Notes under the pieces: model-generated
The model's input: the letters and a program-made list of their open reading frames with translations, nothing else
Database searches by the model: none
Told to the model about the DNA's origin: nothing
Assembly: GCF_022201045.2 (NCBI RefSeq)
Contig: NC_068559.1
Location: 25,179,501-25,243,500, forward strand
From: Citrus sinensis
Lineage: Eukaryota > Streptophyta > Magnoliopsida > Sapindales > Rutaceae
Length of the DNA stretch: 64,000 nt
Reading direction: 5' to 3'
In this document: one piece after another, positions 35,739 to 47,898 of the stretch
Layout: the number at the start of each line of letters is the position of its first letter
Numbering within the stretch: position 1 is the stretch's first letter
Program-made: the position numbers and the translations under genes

Positions 35739-35752
35739 TTTAATTAATAAGG

Positions 35753-37143
35753 TATGCTTATTCTTTGGACATTGAATTTTGTCAGTTTGTTTTTTAAATG
35801 AATTAAAAGAGTGATGAGGTGGCAACGGACGATAGGGGGTTGGAATAAATTGTTTTAAGCGTCGGTGTCCGAATATGGAAGTCCAAAGACATAAGAGTAA
35901 TTAATTAGCCGGAGACTTTTGTGCTAGCGTGCGCCGCCGATGCCATTTGTCTTTTTTAATTTTGCAATTACTGAAACGGGTTGCGTTTACTTTATTTATA
36001 TAACGGCAGTAATAAAAGTTCAAATAAATAAGATTTAAGATTACGAATGTAATCAGTAGTCGAGGACAGCAAGAAGGCTCACGTGGAGGAGAGGTGCGAA
36101 CAGCAAGGGACAAGGCTGTGTTGCGGAGAACGGCCCAACCAACCAAAAGGTGCTGCGTCGAGTATTTCTTTATATTTACGGCAGTTGTAGGGTTTTTTTT
36201 TTTTTGTGGGTTGCGATGTTGTGTCTTGGACAAGTGTCGTTTAGCTACAAACCCTATTATGCTCTTTTGTTTCCTTCTGGTCGTCTGGAGAAACTTCAAA
36301 TGTTTGGCTGCTTTAGCAATGTAAATGCGTGTCGCTGCCTTCTCCCCCCCCCCCCCCAAAAAAAAGTGTATGCCACTGCAGCTTGTACGTCATATGATCC
36401 ACATTTTGATCCGATCCAAAATTGCTTTGCTTACGTGACATGGAATTATTCTAAGTAAAGCCAAAGCAGCAATCCAAACATTATCGATTTATCATCAATG
36501 AATACTGCCAGTGACTATAACATATTTTCTTTGGTTTTTTAAGTTTTTTTATTATATATGTAACGAAATATTAAAATAAATAAGTAAATAATTGAAATTG
36601 TACAAAAATATGCCTCCCCCCCCCCCCCTCTCCCCCAACAACAGTATTAAAAAAAAAAAAAGATAAGATATTACCAAACACGTAGCCCAACTCTGACACT
36701 AGCTAACGAATTGAACTTAATTTCTCTCATTTGATTCTTAGTAATCTACATCTGATTTCTTTATTTTGGTAAGAATTTTTTTTTTCTCATTGATTCGCCG
36801 TGGGTACGTGTATGATATGTTTCAATCTCGAAACAGAACTTTTTAAATATATTATTGTTCGATAGAAACAGATTAATTTCTCATGATGCTGCAGATAAGT
36901 TAATGGATCTAATCTAAGCTACAGGTTATATATTAATGGTTGGAACAAAGTTTTCATCTCATTTTTATTCGGTTCTCTATTTTCTTGCACCGATGAAGTA
37001 AGCTTTCACAAATCACAAATTCCGAAATTCGCAATCAAACATCTTTTTCATGGAGGCATCAAGTCATTCTCAGAACGCCAACATTTTGTTTTAGCTCAGC
37101 AACTTAGCAAAGCGCAGGCGTGCTACCAAAAAGGCAGCTGCAC
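35753..37143. other. Intergenic, with two poly-C tracts
   Basis: No gene is recognised. Homopolymer C tracts lie at 36344-36357 and 36616-36628. Open frames on either strand here look like chance. Confidence 0.5.
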
Positions 37144-37152
37144 TATAAATTT

Positions 37153-37356
37153 GAAATAATGATATAGTCACAAATTTTTATATAAATTTATTTTATATAA
37201 ACTAATGTAGCATGATAAAATTAGTTGAATTAAATATCTATTGGGTCACATAATTTATTTCTATTATTTTATATTTTTATTCAACTAATGAATTAATGTC
37301 ACATCAATTTATACAAGATAAGTTTGTATATTAATATTTGTGGCCGTATCATCACT
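37153..37356. mobile_element. MITE with 9-bp target duplication
   Basis: The ends contain GATATAGTCACAAAT and, inverted, GATACGGCCACAAAT, with more inverted similarity around ATTAGTTGAAT / ATTCAACTAAT. The flanks TATAAATTT at 37144-37152 and 37357-37365 are a 9-bp duplication. No coding capacity. Length about 204 bp. Confidence 0.7.
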
Positions 37357-37365
37357 TATAAATTT

Positions 37366-38707
37366 AGGGTCCCAGCTGCTGGACTGTTTGGTAATGCGTT
37401 GGATTGTGGCAGCACAGCCCAACTGCTGGGTTTTGTTTTACACTCATAAACTTAATAGCCGCATCACATCACTGCGGAATATGCCCTTAATCTTGTGTGC
37501 CCTTAAAAGAGAAAAATGAAATAATTTGTTACTTGTCGTTTAATTGCAGACAGTATAATAGAAGTCACTCTTCGTGGTTTAGTCATTGTGGATTGTTAAG
37601 AAATTAATGTGAATGGCCATATCCTTTAACTTTAATCACATGTATTGTTCATTGTTCAAGTAAGCAATAATAGAAAGCGTTAATAGCGAGAAAATAATTG
37701 AACATATTTTTGTCGGCCTCAAAGTTCAATGAATCAAGTGCTGACGGTTTGTTTCTCTCTTCGGCCTAAAGTGTTTCGCCCGCTGACTCCAATTGATATT
37801 ATCGAATAAACATGTTGGGCCACCAGCTCTCTCGATCACTACTGGGCCCTGAACCAAACCCTCTCCAGAATCGAGTATGATACAAAAATGAAAGAGTGGG
37901 ACTATTAGTCCCACTCTAAACACCTCTTAAAATTCCTTTTAATTATTTTATAATTTTAACCTCTATTAAATTATATAAAAGGATAATTTTAAATTAAATC
38001 TCACTCAAAAGTTAAATAAATTTTTTTCATTTTATAAATAAAAAATTTTGTTTTTTTCTCTAGGGTGAGGAATTTATCACCGATGACTACAATGGAGAGA
38101 ATAAAAATTCATTGTCTTTTTTTTTTTAAATGAAAGAGATCTGATTGTTGAAATGTATTTTAATAATAAAAAATAAAAAATAGAGTTTACACAATAAGTT
38201 TTACTTAAGAGTATTTTTGTCATTGATGGAGGTGTTAAAAAAACTTTATTATTTTTTTAAATATTTTAATAAGATTACTTAAGAAAATGGGTGTTAAGAG
38301 AAATTTATAGGGGTGCCAATAGTCCTACTCAAATGAAAATAAGAATGTTTTTATGATCCGGGTATTATGAGAATATTGATAGTATGTCTTGCTCTTAACC
38401 ACCAATTATTTAAGTGATTTTTTTTTTCCAGTAGAAAGAACAAACTCCAGCCAAAGTAGTTTAAAATCAAATTAAAAACTTTACATGCTAATCAAATTTG
38501 AATTAGATAATTTTAGAAGAATATGTGTTCTAAATTAACATAGCTTTGAACCAAGTTTAAGGCGCCGTTGAATCAAGTCCCCCTATCTTCATGCAGGCCG
38601 ATTATAGTAACAGAAAAAAGAAAGAGTACAATGAAATGGAAATTATGCATCTTAATTCATGAGCAGCAAATACAAAGTACAATGCACAAGAATTAATAAA
38701 TCCTTAG
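37366..38707. other. Intergenic, 3' flank of the MOCOS-like gene
   Basis: AT-rich DNA with no recognised gene or repeat boundary. The last 100 bases before 38708 are presumably the 3' untranslated region of the minus-strand gene. Confidence 0.5.
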
Positions 38708-39990
38708 TTAGGCTGAAGTTGATGACGTAGTATCAAATGATTTTCTCCTAACCAAAAGGCAAGTGATCTTTAATGGCTGAGCATGAGTATTATTATCAAG
38801 TGTACACAACACAAGATCCGGCCGATGAAGTGCCAGAGCCAGCTGATCTTCCCCAAACACCAAACCAGTTGCATCGAGCAGAACATGCCATGCATTTCTG
38901 TGAGCTTCAGAAATCCAATGCATAGAATATCTAGTGCCATTCACAACCACCGGGTATGAGAAAAGTCCCTTGGGCGTGTACTTGCACTTCCTTCTGAAAT
39001 TTTGACTAAGTTGTGACCCTTTAATTCTCAAATCCAGCCAAGTCTCTGGTGCCGCAATGACCTTTGATTCTTTCTGAGCTGCAAATCCTTTGATGTAATC
39101 GGATTCTTCAGAAATGATTGTCAAGTAGTAATTTCCTTTAAAGAAAGGGTAGCTTTCTCCTATCATTAGCATAGCTTCTTTGTAATTGGGCACGAAGAGG
39201 ACTAAATACTCATCTTCACTCAATCCGCAATGCTTTAGTGCCCGATTTCGAGCTTGAATTTCCGGGATTGAAATGAAATTCCCTTTAAAGGAAGTTTTCT
39301 TGGAGAGAATATCTAACAATCTCGATGGTTCGAGTTGAGATTTGTCAAGATCATTGAAGTTGAATGACGGAGATGAACTTTTAGGTGATGACTTGCGTTT
39401 CTCGTCAATACCAGTCTCTGTTGATTCTTCATCGACACACAGATTTTCAAGATCATGAGTGTCTTCTGGTTCAACAATACCGTTGTAATATTGTGGGTAT
39501 TTTGCGAAAACATATTGCTCTACATATTGCATTTCGGTTGGCGTTATGGGACCTGACCATCTCAAGCCAAGGCCGCGCAGTGTTGATATGGCTTCAGCTA
39601 CTATGTGAGCTGGAATCAGCGTATGCGCTTTCTGTTTATTATAATTTACAGTACACAAAATTATGCAGCTTATTAATGAAAGACGTCAAAAGTCATAGAA
39701 ACAATATTTTACACAACAATATTTCACACTGACCTTAATGATCATGCTGCTTGGTCTGCTACTTTGATTAATGGGCGATCTGGGTATTGATGCTAAAGAA
39801 GATTCTTCGTGTTCGCTTTGAAGCATATCCTATGTTTGAAGTAATAATATTAAATGAAAGTTCCTTATCAAAAAAAAAATATTAAATGAAAGTTCAACGG
39901 GGGAAAAAAAAAAGAAAAGAAAGGAAAAGAAAAGACAGGCGAAAGGCAAATTACCTCAGGTTCTGCACGCAGAGTGATCTTTTGATCCAT
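38708..39990 (-). CDS. Molybdenum-cofactor-sulfurase-like PLP-fold protein, probably non-catalytic
   Basis: Three minus-strand exons, 39990-39955, 39829-39734 and 39631-38708, join in phase to 351 residues. The large exon carries the aminotransferase class V-like half seen in plant MOCOS-like proteins: EYLVLFVPNYKEAMLMIGE, SQLSQNFRRKCKYTPKGLF, GTRYSMHWISEAHRNAWHV, LLDATGLVFGEDQLALALH and RPDLVLCTL. In catalytic relatives the PLP-binding lysine follows a [ST]-x-[HY]-K-x-F/Y-G block after the RPD motif. Here that place reads CTLDNNTHAQPLKITCLLV, with no such lysine. The N-terminal conserved part of the larger family members (typically 500-900 residues) is absent. It may be a regulatory or structural relative rather than a sulfurase. 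Upstream sequence to about 40270 is probably the 5' leader. Confidence 0.78.
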
Positions 39991-40875
39991 TCTTCCAAGC
40001 ATCATGCAGTTGAATCAAATTAGAGAAAGCTCAAGTCTAGCCTTTTAAAAAATTTGAAAGCCAGTGAGCGAAGAAGAAGAGAAAAAGACCAAAGATAGGA
40101 AGCAGGGGAAGAAAAACAGACAGAGCTCTGGATGTCGATGCGAGGACCAGCTTAATGTCATGTAGCTGCGGTTGAATTGGACATAAATTATAATATTAAA
40201 GAAAGTCATCGAAAGAGCTGCGACAAAGAGAGAAATGGCCACAATCTCAAGTGACGAAATCATTGTCCTCATTTCGCTGAAAAATAAGAGTTAATTTTCA
40301 TGCTCCAAAACCTGCAAGTTCGGGTACCCGTGGGGAAGCCGTGGCTTAAAAACTTCAATCGTAAAATGTTTGGTGTACATGCATAGTGGTGGGCTGGTGA
40401 CTTGAAAACCAACATGATTTTATTCCAATATTTTTATTCATTTTGTCAAAAAAATTGTTTAAAATCATATATACCAACACATTAACTTTTATTTCACTTT
40501 TTTTTATAATAACCTTGGCTTGTACTATATCGAACATACCCTCAATCTTTTGCTAGTAAAAGATTGACCTTTTACAATCGTTTATCTATACCGAAGATAT
40601 AAAAACTACGGAACGTCAATAATTAGCAAATTATGGTCGATAGAAGACGCTACATACCAAGTCAACAACTGGTTTTAAATTAAGGAGAGATGGTGACTGG
40701 CCGAGCAATTTGGGTCGTACATAGCGTCCATATTGCGGGCAATTTGGCTAATAATTTGGGAATCTTTCAAGGTTCGAGAATGACTGGTCTTGGAGTCAAG
40801 ACTGTGACGCAGTTCATGCATATAATTCACAGGAATGCAAGTTGTTGTTCTCTCTCGATATGCAACCATCAGCGA

Positions 40876-41490
40876 GGGTAATTTTTAAAAACCTCCCCTG
40901 AGGTTTGGGCTTATTGTAAGTAGATAGCGAGAATTGATTTATTTATAAAAAACTCCCTACCGTCAGTTAAGTTTAACATTGACCGTTAGTTGACCGTGCA
41001 AAGACAATATTACCCTTAACAATAGTTTATAAACGAAAATAACTAAAAAAAAAACCAAAATTATTAGCTATTTTACACTTTTTAAATTATTGATATTTTC
41101 TTAAAGTTTCTATAAAAAAGTTAAAATTAAAAAATTAAAAAATCCTGTTTAAATTATTGATATTTCCTTAAAATTCCTACAAGAAAGATAAAATTAAAAA
41201 TTTAAAAATGAAATAGTCATAATCTTTAACTATGATATTATAAATTTTTAGAATTGACAAGGATAAAATTATTAAAAAATAGGGTTTGTGCTTTTTGCAC
41301 CAATAATTTTAGTTTTTTTTTAGTTATTTTCGTTTACAAACTATTGTTAAGGGTAATATTGTCTTTGCACGGTCAACTAACGGTCAATGTTAAACTTAAC
41401 TGACGGTAGGAGGTTTTTTACAAATAAATCAATTCTCGCCATCTACTTGCAACAAGCCCAAACCTCAGGGGAGGTTTTTAAAAATTACCC
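40876..41490. mobile_element. Mutator-like MITE with about 180-bp inverted repeats and 9-bp target duplication
   Basis: The ends are GGGTAATTTTTAAAAACCTC and its inverse GAGGTTTTTAAAAATTACCC. Matching continues through CCTCAGGGG, CGGTCAACTAACGGTCAATG and AACTATTGTTAAGGGTAAT. Flanking CATCAGCGA occurs at 40867-40875 and 41491-41499. Internal DNA is AT-rich and non-coding. Length 615 bp. Confidence 0.88.
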
Positions 41491-41708
41491 CATCAGCGAT
41501 TACGCGCGCTGTGAGCATTCCTACTTTGCAAGTCTGCAGTTTTACAAAAAGCGTGCATTGATTGACAAACAGCAATTGCAAAGCGACCACACAAACTTTA
41601 ATTTTTCCTTCCAATTCGATCAGAGACATGCATCGTAGTGCGCGTTTAGTAGCTCAAGCTAAAACATAACTGCTCCATATCACCCACTGTATGACCAGCA
41701 ATATTTTA

Positions 41709-42153
41709 GGGTTAATTTTGTCCTGCCCCCAACTGTTTCAACATTTTTCGCCACACACCCATATGTTTCGAAAATACTCACTCCACACCCAATTCCGTTA
41801 ATTTGACCGTTATGTTTAACGGAGCTATTTGAAATTTAAGTAAATGTCCAAAATACCCCTTATCTTGAATTAGAGAAAAATAAAATGAGATAAAATATTA
41901 ATTTAATAATTAATGTTTACATTAAAAAATTTTATTTAAAGGTAATTAATAATAATTTCATCAATTAAATTATCAAATAAATTTAATTTATCATCATCAA
42001 ATAATATTTAGGATATGAATTTCCAAATTTGCCCTTTGACCGTTAGAATAAACGGTCAAATTAACGGAATTGGGTGTGGAGTGAGTATTTTCGAAACATA
42101 TGGGTGTGTGGTGAAAAATGTTGAAACAGTTGGGTGCAGGACAAAATTATCCC
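41709..42153. mobile_element. Mutator-like MITE with 9-bp target duplication
   Basis: The ends GGGTTAATTTTGTCCTG and CAGGACAAAATTATCCC are inverted, with matching continuing through CAACTGTTTCAACATTTTTC, CATATGTTTCGAAAATACTC and GGTGTGGAGTGAG. Target duplication AATATTTTA at 41700-41708 and 42154-42162. AT-rich interior, 445 bp. Only 209 bp separate its left target duplication from the MITE ending at 41490, yet the terminal sequences differ. Confidence 0.88.
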
Positions 42154-42162
42154 AATATTTTA

Positions 42163-42839
42163 TCAGTTGGATTGATAGTGTCGACAGCCGACACTGATGT
42201 CTGAATATAATTTTGCATTTGGAATTTTGCTTAACACGGCATCTCAACAAAAATTTTCCAACCACTACCATTCATGAATCATGATTCATCCCATCGGCAT
42301 CCACGTGTTACATCCAACTCCAAGCAGTAGTATTAACTTCAAACTGCATGACAATAATATCTTACGTCAATAATAAATTGACTATAGTAAAATAATAACA
42401 CATTTTAACCTGATACCAGCCTCACTAAAGCCAAATGGAGATTTTGATTATTCACGTTAATAGTACTATAGCCACGTTAAGTAGCTTCTTGTCGTTCTAC
42501 GGTATTTTGATGACCTTGAAATCACGAACTAAATGAATAAATAAACAAAATTCTTTGCGTGGTAGTCTGACAGAAATAAGCCCTGCCTTACAACTAAAAT
42601 ATATTAGCTACATATAAAAACCTCAGTTTGCTGCTAGTTTGTGGTTAACAAATTAGTCCATACGCATCGGGATGAATAGGGAACCATGATTCTTTTGCTA
42701 AAATGAAGTCATGGGTTAATCAAACAATGTAAAGCAAACTACCTTGGAGAAGAAAAAGTAGAGGAAATAGATGAAGAATGAGGAGACCCCACACTCTTAG
42801 ACAATCACCATAACTGTACAAGCAAGAATGATAACCACA
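42163..42839. other. Intergenic, 3' flank of the DUF493 gene
   Basis: No gene or repeat boundary is recognised. The right part is presumably 3' untranslated sequence of the minus-strand gene ending at 42840. Confidence 0.5.
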
Positions 42840-45667
42840 TTACAAAAAGTATCTCATTCTTTCATCTCTCTTCATAGCGTTGTATACAGCTTGGACCTGG
42901 AAAAGAATATTATCTCGCTATCAGCCAACTTCAAATAAATCTCAGCGATCATAAAATATTGTTAATGTGAATAAAAATCTGATAAATGATTATTCATTGA
43001 TATCAAATGCGTCCTGCATACGTGTGGTGTGTGCACATGTAGGAGAGAAACAGAGAGCTAGAAAGAGGAAAGACCTGCTCACTGGAGCTGACTTGAACAG
43101 GACCAATGTTGACAGATACATATTTTCCCCGCGATGATACTTTCTGCTTCACACGACCCTATTATGAAAGATAACAAATTAATAAGAAGGTAGTTTTCAT
43201 TCCAGCTTTGTGTCAGAATGATACAGCTAAAAGACAAAATTTGCTCCATTAGGGCACCATGTGCGTGCAACTTTCAATTTTTAGTCTGCAAGATTTGGGA
43301 GATACACAATGCCACCGTGCAGTAGCTCTAGAAAGTAAAACATTTATCCACTGATACAAGGTAAACTCTCAACCAGTAAAAAGACCCAAACTAATGGCCA
43401 ACGGACATCATTCTAATCACATGTCACACCTATATTCTCAAGATAAGGCTTAACTTGTGAGTGAATCAATAACTAAAATGCAGTCTATCATACAGATAAG
43501 GATATCATTGCAAAAAGTGGTAAACCTATGGCATGAAATTCAACATAGAAATTAATTATAGAGTGCTTTTGCTTGAGCCAACTTTTCAAATAATTTATTC
43601 AAGTATTCTGGGTTACCTGAATTGACAGATTTATAAGCGTATCTTCCTTGGACCATCAATTGTTTTGGCCATATTATGGTATACTTCTTACTCTGATGTA
43701 AAACACAGTTGATATCGTTTGATGTCCAATAATTCCAAATTTTAGAATTCAAACATTCTGTCGCGAAACCTCATGTTATCATACAGCCGACCAGATTACC
43801 AGCAATGTCTCTTTCTAAAAAGTATAAGGTGGGCAGTAATTAAAGGTTTGCATAGCAGTAACCGACCACATATAGCTAGATGAAAGCTATCTTAACTAAG
43901 CTTGTCTCATGAGCTGTCCTATAATAGTAAATGTTCCATCACGTTATTTAATTACTGTTTCATAATACCCAATTAAAACCACTTCCCCAAAACCCACCAA
44001 CATGACATGTCGATTGTAGTCCTATAATTTTCTCAGAGAAAAAGAAAAATCCAATGCAGTTCTTTTTACAGCTATGACCTAAAACTACACTACCATAACC
44101 AGTTTACATTTTAGGCTGTCTCCCTCAATATGTTGTGAGAGACTCAGAAAACCTCCATTAACATCACTTACGGCTGTTGCAACCACACACTGAAATTGTT
44201 CCAGCATATAACTACAGATCTTAAGTCAATCACCCAAAAAAAAAAAAAAAACTAAAATCCAGAAACACAGCACAGTCCAATCTTATATTGTAGAATTTAT
44301 TGAAATTTTCGTATGATCTTCATTTTTATAATCAACAGCATGCATCTGCGGGATGTTCTACTCTAAGATCTAGTTTTTAGTCATAATTTATCATCCCACT
44401 TCATGTTATCTTGCACTTAGGTACCAATTAAGGGCAAACTTGTACCTTCAAAATCCTAACAAGGTCAATTCAATTGGAAAAAGAAAATCTAATAAAAGAA
44501 TAGTGTTTGCAAGTGAAAAATAACAATCAAACAACTGCATAGCAGATGATAAGAATAAAGTAGCCATGTGATATATAATCCTATCACTAAAATCACCACT
44601 TTGTTCATCTTTCATTCACTAATTCATCATTTAATTAATTGAGAGCATACCTCAGGAATAGGCTTTTGAATGACAGATTCAACAGCAACAACCATAGCTT
44701 GCACAAAGTCGTCACCACCACTTCCAATCGCTGTAAACCCCCTAACTGTTGGGTATGAGTTAACCTGGCATAAAATAATATCTCCATTATGACAAGATAA
44801 TATAGTGAGACAGCAACCAAAGACGATGACACATCCAGAAACCCAGGCAACCGGAAACTTAGACTATATTTCATCTATTTTACCTTCCGATCCAAAGCAA
44901 GCCACTCATTAGTAGAATCATCTGCTACCGTACCTCCTATTACCACATTTGTCGTTTGCCCTACCCTCCCTTCTGTCTTTGATACCTCTAGATCCAACGT
45001 TGATTCCCAATCAGTATATAAAATTGGCATCAAATGAAAATTTATTCACATAAATCAAACAAGATATTCCTATCCAATGAGCCAATGGCAATCCAATCAA
45101 TATCCTGCCAAAGTATCTACTCATAAGAAAATACAAGCACAATTCAATCAATATTTCCTTAACATATGTTTATAAACCTACAATTGCTCAATTCTCTTGG
45201 TTAACGTTCACAACACATCATGTTCTTTCAAAAAAGTAGTTTAGAATTTTAAAATAATTCGTTTATTGTTTCAGCTGATTTCATTAAGATTGTACTCAAA
45301 TTATATCTAACAAAAACGACTGTTAATTAAATAATATTAACCCCAATAAATAATAGCAATAATAATTAAACAGAATGGCAAGAGAGGAACCTGAAATGGC
45401 TTTAAGAACGGCTTCTTGAGGTGGACCTTGGTCACTGTCGTCTGCAGATGGTGATTGGCTCTCGTTATGCGAGCAATTGAGATGAATTCGTCGCGCAGAG
45501 TGAAAGTTCCGAGCCCTAATTCTTCCGTAGTTAATGCAAATCAAACGGGTCAATGGAGTAGATCCAACGGTCGTAAGTGGAAGAGAAAAGAGAGCTCGGT
45601 TATGGCGATGCAAAGGTCTGTATGACTCCGTTAAGAACACACAACGTAACACGGTACTGCAAGCCAT
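42840..45667 (-). CDS. DUF493 (YbeD-like) protein, probable plastid targeting
   Basis: Five minus-strand exons, 45667-45391, 44987-44884, 44764-44651, 43158-43075 and 42896-42840, all phase-consistent, give 211 residues. The first 60 or so residues (MACSTVLRCVFLTESYRPLHRHNRALFS...) are rich in Ser, Arg and hydroxyl residues with few acids, as in a chloroplast transit peptide. The C-terminal DUF493 domain reads YPTVRGFTAIGSGGDDFVQ, VQAMVVAVESVIQKPIPEG, VKQKVSSRGKYVSVNIGPV and AVYNAMKRDERMRYFL. Bacterial YbeD relatives are small ferredoxin-like fold proteins, and one is linked to lipoic acid metabolism; the plant role is not established. The weakest splice call is the exon 2 acceptor (GATCTAG at about 44988-44994), which has a poor pyrimidine tract. 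The start is the first Met before the transit-like region. Confidence 0.85.
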
Positions 45668-46058
45668 TTTGTTTGTGAATGATGAAAATTTTTTCCGAAC
45701 GTGGTGTTCTAAGTATTTATATCCTCTATATGCTACTGTCCATTCAGTTAGCGAGATTTTTCCTTCGTCGCAGATAATTATGAGGATAAGGGCGCCGGAC
45801 ACAGACATGTTAACGTGGCGGGCGGTCATTTTGCATATGTTAGCTGAAAAGACAATTGTAGGTACTCTTCAAGTGCATAGGCTCCATTTGAGAAGGAATT
45901 TTTGGTATTTTCACACCTGATATCGCGGTGTGGACAAAGGAATAAGATGTGTGTACGTAACCAATTCCAACCGACGCCGTATTGCTACGCTAAATCACGA
46001 ATCAGAGCATTTAACAGTAGCAGACTTTTTTTTTTTTTTTTCTTTCAAATCTTTGTAA

Positions 46059-46338
46059 GGTTATGTTTGGTGTTGAGGTGCTGTAATTTTTAAGTAATTT
46101 TTAAATTATAATTTTTATAAAAATATTATAATTATAAAATAAAAATTAATAATATGTAATAAATATAAATTTTAAATAATAATTTTGATAAAATTATTAA
46201 AATATAATAGATTTTTTATTATACATGTGAAAAATCAAATCTACATAATTTTTAAGTCAGAGCAGATAGTGTTTAACAAATATTTTAGTGTTGTATTTTA
46301 AAAACTACAGTTGCTCAATTTCAATCCCAAACACACCA
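46059..46338. mobile_element. MITE with TAA target duplication (PIF/Harbinger-like)
   Basis: The left end GGTTATGTTTGGTGTTGAGG and the right end (inverted: TGGTGTGTTTGGGATTGA) are related inverted repeats. Further inward matches are CTGTAATTTTTAA and CTGTAGTTTTTAA. TAA flanks at 46056-46058 and 46339-46341 fit a 3-bp PIF/Harbinger duplication, but three bases are weak evidence. AT-rich interior, 280 bp. Confidence 0.6.
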
Positions 46339-46341
46339 TAA

Positions 46342-47898
46342 AACAATATTAAAATTAAAACATACGTATCAAATAAAGAATTAATGCTTATTAGTGCGAC
46401 CGAAGTTATATACACACTTGTTATGTAGGGTATATTTTAGTCAAAGTGTTTATTTAATAGTTATATTTTGAGAAATATTTTAAAAGATTTATGTTATTAA
46501 TATATTTAGTCAAATCAATATTTATTTTTCCTTTTATAATAATATCTTTACAATAATATTTTTGTGGATATTAATTAATTTATCTATGAAAAATTTAACT
46601 AACAAATCAATCCTAAAAGTAAAGTAAAAATAAATTTAATTTTTTATATTATTTTAATTTTAAAATTAATTTTTTTATAAATAATTATTAGTAAGATTAT
46701 AATTGTAAGGATATTAAATATAACATTAAGTTAGTTAGCATCGATCTATTTTAAATAATTAAAAGATTGTTGTAAAAATATGAAAATATCAATTCATTTA
46801 AAGATAATTATTGGTTAATTTACTAATAAATAATTATTTTTTAATTAACATTTTCTAAAAATTATAATTAATTAGTGCCTTCAAAGTTGTAGTAAGTATT
46901 TATTGTCAAAGGTAATAAAAAACCGATTTTTTTTAACATATAGCAAACTCTTAAAATATAAGGAGAATTCGAGCATTTGCCCATACATGCATTTAATTAT
47001 TTTTTATTGTATTGAACGGCATAATGGTCTTTATGTTCATCGGATTATGTTAGTTTCTCAATTGTCAGAAGTTCGAGTTATTTTTACGGATGTTGATCTT
47101 TGGAGCATTCACTCGAGTTTTTTTACTAAAATATGGCTCATTTATCCTTAAATATCAAATCTACACCCTATTAGCTACATATACATCATGAAAAGTGTAA
47201 AAAATCAAAAATAATTTAAAAAAATCATCTATTTACATTTTCTTCCTTCCATGTCTTCTACGTAATAATATAACCAAAGTTGAGTATACTCGACTTTTTA
47301 CCTGATTTAATTAGAAAGAAATTTTTTATTTCAATTTAAGTCGAGTATTATCGACCAGTTACAGAATTTTAATGAAAAGTCAAGTATTTTTACTGAATAA
47401 ACATTGGATAATGTTAAATTAAGATCGGATATTCTCAATTCTTTACTTGACTTACTTGAAAATTTTGAAAATTTTCTTGACAATTTTTTATTTCAATTGA
47501 AGTCGAGTATTTACTTGACTAATATGAAAATGTCAAAAATTTTATACTGAATTATTAATTATGTATGGTTTGGTTAAAATTAAATATTTTTTATTATTTA
47601 ACTGACTTCGAGGATATAAATTCAGTTTTATAAAAAATTTTAATTGTGGTTATTTTTATATTTTTTTAATTTTTTAAAGTACATATGTGTAAAATTTAAG
47701 AGCGATATAATTGAAGTCATATATAGGATATTTTGGAGGGAATGGTATATCCCACGCAATTCTCCCCGTTGACTCGCTGTCTTGGAAAAGTTGAACGATT
47801 CGCAAGAAACCCTAATCAAAACCCTAAGTTAATCGGCTAAAATTGCCTCTTCCTCCTGCGATTACAATTTCAATCGCCGGTTTAGCCAAGTAAGTGAA
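46342..47898. other. Intergenic and ALKBH1-like gene promoter side
   Basis: Strongly AT-rich. Repeated GTCGAGTATT-type words (47280-47510) form a loose repeat without clear unit length. The 5' leader of the gene starting at 47899 probably lies at about 47780-47898 (AACCCTAATCAAAACCCTAAG). Confidence 0.45.

Noticed and set aside
35901..36359. Open frame of 152 codons on the minus strand
   Set aside because: Basic, low-complexity translation running through a poly-C tract, with no family resemblance and no promoter or leader context.
46903..47151. Open frame of 82 codons on the plus strand upstream of the ALKBH1-like gene
   Set aside because: Phe/Ile/Leu-rich AT-driven translation with no homology signal; typical of chance frames in this base composition.
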